Of a stretch of 8,226 nucleotides of DNA, positions 6,322-8,226 are shown one piece after another (the stretch's first letter is position 1; the number at the start of each line of letters is the position of its first letter). The stretch is from an uncultured Dechloromonas sp. (GTDB taxonomy: Bacteria; Pseudomonadota; Gammaproteobacteria; Burkholderiales; Rhodocyclaceae): NCBI GenBank assembly GCA_946477505.1, contig CAMKYP010000159.1:1-8226 (forward strand), read 5' to 3'. The translations under genes and the position numbers were made by a program. The notes under the pieces were generated by a model that was given only the letters and a program-made list of their open reading frames with translations, ran no database searches and was not told the DNA's origin.

Positions 6322-6345
6322 CCTTGCATTATCGCGGGGTGAGGA

Positions 6346-6912
6346 TCAGGAGCGCAAGGCGGTCGAGATTTCTTCAATCTCGCCTTCGAGGGCGCGGTGT
6401 TTTTCGAGCAGCGCGGCGCGTTGCGCTTCCAGTTCGGCGATGGTTTTGCGGCGCTCTTCCACAGTCGGCAAGTCCTCATTGCCCCAGCGATGGCCAACGC
6501 TCTCCTTCAGGCGTGCCATGAGGCGCTCATAGATGACTTCCGGGAAGAAGAAGCACATCGCCTCGCCGTAGTGCATCGGACTGAAAATGTCGTCCGGCAG
6601 ATAAATGGGCGGCGTACTACCATCGTCGCGCTCGAAGGTGCTCCAAGGGCGTTGGTTGTGCGGATCATCGCCACGATAGTGCCGCAAAAGGCCAGCGGCG
6701 AGGCCAGGGAAATAGCTTTCGGCCCGTTTCTGGATGCCGGCTTTGAAGTAGCTACCCCAATCCTCAAGGCTGAGGGGCATGCTGCGCAGCTCCTGAATCA
6801 GCGAGCCGGTAACGTTGATCTGATGATTGATATCGGCCAGCTCTTCCTTGAGCTTGGAAAGCTGCCCGGTGATGGTGGAAAGGGCGGATTTCAGGGTTTT
6901 GGTGACTTCCAT
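6346..6912 (-). CDS. Unrecognised element protein with coiled-coil ends
   Basis: I do not recognise the family of this 188-residue protein. Residues 1-45 and 148-187 are charged, heptad-like and probably coiled coil (SKLKEELADINHQIN; TIAELEAQRAALLEKHRALE). Between them is a globular middle rich in aromatic residues (DWGSYFKAGIQKRAESYFPG, PPIYLPDDIFSPMHYGEAMC, FFFPEVIYERL). No signal peptide or membrane helix is seen. The ATG at 6912 has a good Shine-Dalgarno (AGGAAA, 6918-6923). It follows the protease-like gene by 26 nt and is the last gene before the element end. Position in the operon suggests a phage structural, chaperone-like or accessory role. The coiled-coil-globule-coiled-coil layout would suit a dimer with an antiparallel stalk, but no function can be assigned. 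Confidence 0.8.
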   Translation of the reverse strand: MEVTKTLKSALSTITGQLSKLKEELADINHQINVTGSLIQELRSMPLSLEDWGSYFKAGIQKRAESYFPGLAAGLLRHYRGDDPHNQRPWSTFERDDGSTPPIYLPDDIFSPMHYGEAMCFFFPEVIYERLMARLKESVGHRWGNEDLPTVEERRKTIAELEAQRAALLEKHRALEGEIEEISTALRS

Positions 6913-6938
6913 GATGGTTTCCTGTTAGTGAGTAATGG

Positions 6939-7541
6939 TTAGAACGTCAGCACGCCGTTGGCAAGCGTGACGGCTTCGGTGTAGGACAGCGCCGGGCAGG
7001 CTTCGCGGTACTCGGTCGCCAGCCGATGCAGCGCGAGCCGTTCCGGGTCGCACGTCAGGCCGAGCCCGGAAAACACCAGGCTAGCCTTGGGCGTGGCGAT
7101 GGCTTCGGGCTCGCCGAAACACACGCCATCGTCGCGGGCGGCAAAGCTCGGGTTCTCCATGCCTTTGATGGCGGGCACCATCGCGCCCAGGAACCCGACA
7201 TGCTTGAGGTAGTACGCGCCCGGCGTCGGGTTGTTGGCGGAAAACGGCTCCAAGAAGGAGGCCGAAACCTTGGCGTAGCGCTGCGCCTTGACCAGCGCCT
7301 CCAAGGCAGCGCCGACCAGCGCCAGCGCGTACAGCTTGCCGTCCTTGACCAGCAGCTTCTGCGCTTGCCCCATTTCCGGCTGATCGTCTTGCGGGTGGCC
7401 GAGCACCAGCGGCGCGGGCCGGCGCTGCGGATCGAAGGCAGCGGCCATCTTTTGCAGGTCGCCTTCGCTGAAGGTCATCTGCTTGCCGTTCATGGCCGTG
7501 AACGTGCCGGTGCGGAAGATTTGGAAGAGTTTCGGAGTCAT
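6939..7541 (-). CDS. Phage capsid protease/scaffold-like protein, shortened
   Basis: The N-terminal 130 residues resemble a phage head-maturation protease or scaffold family often found in Mu-like and other tailed phages. Visible features are IFRTGTFTAMNGKQMTFSEGD, then PAPLVLGHP with His49, then YAKVSASF with Ser93/Ser95, then PTPGAYYLKHVGFLGA and PAIKG. By analogy with assemblin-fold prohead proteases, His49 and Ser93 are the likely catalytic residues; this is inference. The C-terminal segment DPERLALHRLATEYREACPA followed by LSYTEAV also resembles the ends of such proteins. At 200 residues it is clearly shorter than the 300 or more I expect, and the usual long scaffold-like middle between the protease part and the tail is missing. 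ATG 7541 is chosen over the upstream open frame because a Shine-Dalgarno (GAGG) overlaps the preceding stop and the family similarity begins here. The spacer from the Mor-like gene is 10 nt. Confidence 0.75.
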   Translation of the reverse strand: MTPKLFQIFRTGTFTAMNGKQMTFSEGDLQKMAAAFDPQRRPAPLVLGHPQDDQPEMGQAQKLLVKDGKLYALALVGAALEALVKAQRYAKVSASFLEPFSANNPTPGAYYLKHVGFLGAMVPAIKGMENPSFAARDDGVCFGEPEAIATPKASLVFSGLGLTCDPERLALHRLATEYREACPALSYTEAVTLANGVLTF

Positions 7542-7551
7542 TGTGCCGGCC

Positions 7552-7971
7552 TCAGTTCTCGCGCTTCCAGCGCTCATGCTCGGCGGCGCGCTGTGCCTCG
7601 ATTTCGGCATCGCGCTGTTCGCGCAGCTTGATCCGCACGGTACGCAGGATGTGATACGCCCATTGGATGCTGATCCCGTATTCATGCACGATCTGCGGAA
7701 TGGTCAGCTCGTTGCGGGCGTGGCGTTCGTAGATTTCCAGGTCGCGCTCGGAGGTCTTCGCCTTGGTGTTTTGCGGGAAATACACGTTTTGCCCAGCGTA
7801 CTGATTGCGTATCTCTTCCATCACGTTCAGCGAAATGTCCTCGGCGCGCTTGGTGTCGATGCCATCGCCCATCAGTTGATGTCCCAGCACCGCCGCCAGA
7901 TGCGCAGTCAGTTCGTTGCCGTTGATCGTGATCTTGCGGCGGTCCTGCCAGAATTCCTTCGGTCGCTCCAT
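7552..7971 (-). CDS. Mor-family transcription activator of a Mu-like element
   Basis: This 139-residue protein resembles the Mu Mor/C activator family, which binds as a dimer to dyad sites and recruits RNA polymerase to middle or late phage promoters lacking a good -35 box. Residues 20-60 (ELTAHLAAVLGHQLMGDGID onward) match the helical dimerisation part. AGQNVYFPQN at 59-68 corresponds to the GGQVYIPRG strand of Mor. Residues 75-112 (ERDLEIYERHARNELTIPQI onward) correspond to its helix-turn-helix (RDLRIWNDFNGRNVSELTTR). A charged C-terminal tail (EIEAQRAAEHERWKREN) extends beyond the Mu protein. ATG 7971 has a clear Shine-Dalgarno AGGAG at 7978-7982, six bases upstream. It is the first of three tightly spaced minus-strand genes, so it may regulate its own operon. 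Confidence 0.8.
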   Translation of the reverse strand: MERPKEFWQDRRKITINGNELTAHLAAVLGHQLMGDGIDTKRAEDISLNVMEEIRNQYAGQNVYFPQNTKAKTSERDLEIYERHARNELTIPQIVHEYGISIQWAYHILRTVRIKLREQRDAEIEAQRAAEHERWKREN

Positions 7972-8129
7972 TGCTTGCTCCTATGCCCATTTACTAAATC
8001 CAATTACGCTCCGGCCATGCCGCCCGGCTCGTATGCTGTTTGTGCAGGGCGTCGTCGGCTGCTACCACTTTCCTTCGTTTGGGGCTGCTTTGATTTCCGC
8101 CGTGCTTCCTTCACCGCCGCTCGGCGGTT
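7972..8129. promoter_or_regulatory. Non-coding region upstream of the Mor-like gene
   Basis: No convincing gene is seen from 7972 to the right edge; open frames here are short and lack Shine-Dalgarno sites. It must contain the promoter of the Mor-like operon unless transcription enters from beyond the window. A short inverted repeat ACCGCCG/CGGCGGT lies at 8113-8128. On the plus strand, CCGGCTCGTATGCT around 8024-8037 looks like a lac-type -10 region but lacks a matching -35. I cannot name a confirmed operator. Confidence 0.35.
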
Positions 8130-8169
8130 AGAAACGCGCTTTCCAGGGACGGGGCGCGTTTCTTTTTTT
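8130..8169 (+). terminator. Strong plus-strand intrinsic terminator
   Basis: AGAAACGCGC (8130-8139) pairs perfectly with GCGCGTTTCT (8154-8163) around a 14-nt loop, and a run of seven T (8163-8169) follows on the plus strand. This is a textbook intrinsic terminator, yet all nearby protein genes are on the minus strand. It would therefore end either a short plus-strand RNA or antisense transcription through the Mor-like operon. Confidence 0.7.
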
Positions 8170-8226
8170 GCCTTGGGCAATCATCGGCGGGAAGCCTTCA
8201 AGCGCTCTACATAACCGGCTTTAAAA

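Larger units (their letters stand above)
6217..8226. mobile_element. Mu-like transposable prophage/element, right-end portion (continues past right edge)
   Basis: Three observations agree. The sequence from 6217, TGATGCGGAGCGCGATAAC, matches 14 of the first 18 bases of the phage Mu right end as I recall it (TGAAGCGGCGCACGAAAAAC), including the terminal TG. Inside it are a Mor-family activator and a phage protease-like gene, both typical of Mu-like phages and both reading toward this end. The neighbouring host gene is cut exactly at this point. Transposase, repressor and the left end must lie beyond the window, or be absent. The exact terminus is inferred, not proven. Confidence 0.75.

Noticed and set aside
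7542..7685. Upstream extension of the protease-like frame
   Set aside because: It overlaps the Mor-like gene and looks like out-of-frame translation. ATG 7541 has a Shine-Dalgarno and starts the family similarity.
7994..8112. Minus-strand frame ending in KQHTSRAAWPERNWI, at first resembling a protein C-terminus
   Set aside because: On careful re-reading the frame is closed by a stop at about 8113-8111 and has no start with a ribosome site, leaving under 40 codons.
7483..8214. A 243-codon plus-strand open frame across the Mor-like gene
   Set aside because: It lies antisense to the Mor-like and protease-like genes, which have family similarity, ribosome sites and operon spacing. It also runs through the plus-strand terminator at 8130-8169.
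1..8226. CRISPR array, tRNA or rRNA genes
   Set aside because: No regularly spaced repeats and no cloverleaf-like or rRNA-like sequence were seen by eye on either strand.

Overview
The window looks like a betaproteobacterial chromosome, most likely Rhodocyclales (Dechloromonas/Azonexus-like). The evidence is GC-rich coding sequence, the divergent argH / algZ-algR arrangement, and a c-di-GMP locus; this assignment is inference from gene content and protein style. A transposable, Mu-like element has entered the right-hand part.

Positions 1-3484 are ordinary core genome. The 5' two-thirds or less of argH (argininosuccinate lyase) runs off the left edge on the minus strand. Across a 57-bp gap, a LytS/AlgZ-type histidine kinase and an AlgR-type LytTR response regulator run rightward with overlapping ends. 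They are followed closely by an unusual zinc-ribbon / one-TM-helix / glutaredoxin protein. A small RNase HI-like protein converges on it, and the two stop codons overlap.

Positions 3485-3708 are a non-coding gap with three hairpins. One sits just after the diguanylate cyclase stop. Two in tandem have loops that are C-rich on the minus strand.

Positions 3709-6216 hold a c-di-GMP pair on the minus strand. An EAL phosphodiesterase domain lies 16 nt upstream of a membrane-bound Cache-HAMP-GGDEF diguanylate cyclase. The EAL reading frame continues upstream without a usable start into a segment that reads like the last part of a receiver domain, then stops abruptly. The EAL gene is therefore the 3' remnant of a REC-EAL response regulator.

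From about 6217 to the right edge lies the end of a Mu-like element. Its outermost bases closely resemble the Mu right end and carry two copies of an 11-bp sequence at 23-bp spacing. Reading toward this end are a Mor-family activator, a short phage protease/scaffold-like protein, and an unrecognised coiled-coil protein, closed by an intrinsic terminator. In Mu-like phages dozens of morphogenesis genes normally lie between Mor and the right end. Only two lie here, so the element is either strongly deleted or an unusually compact Mu-like (possibly satellite) element. The insertion appears to have cut the REC-EAL regulator in two and separated the c-di-GMP genes from their native promoter.
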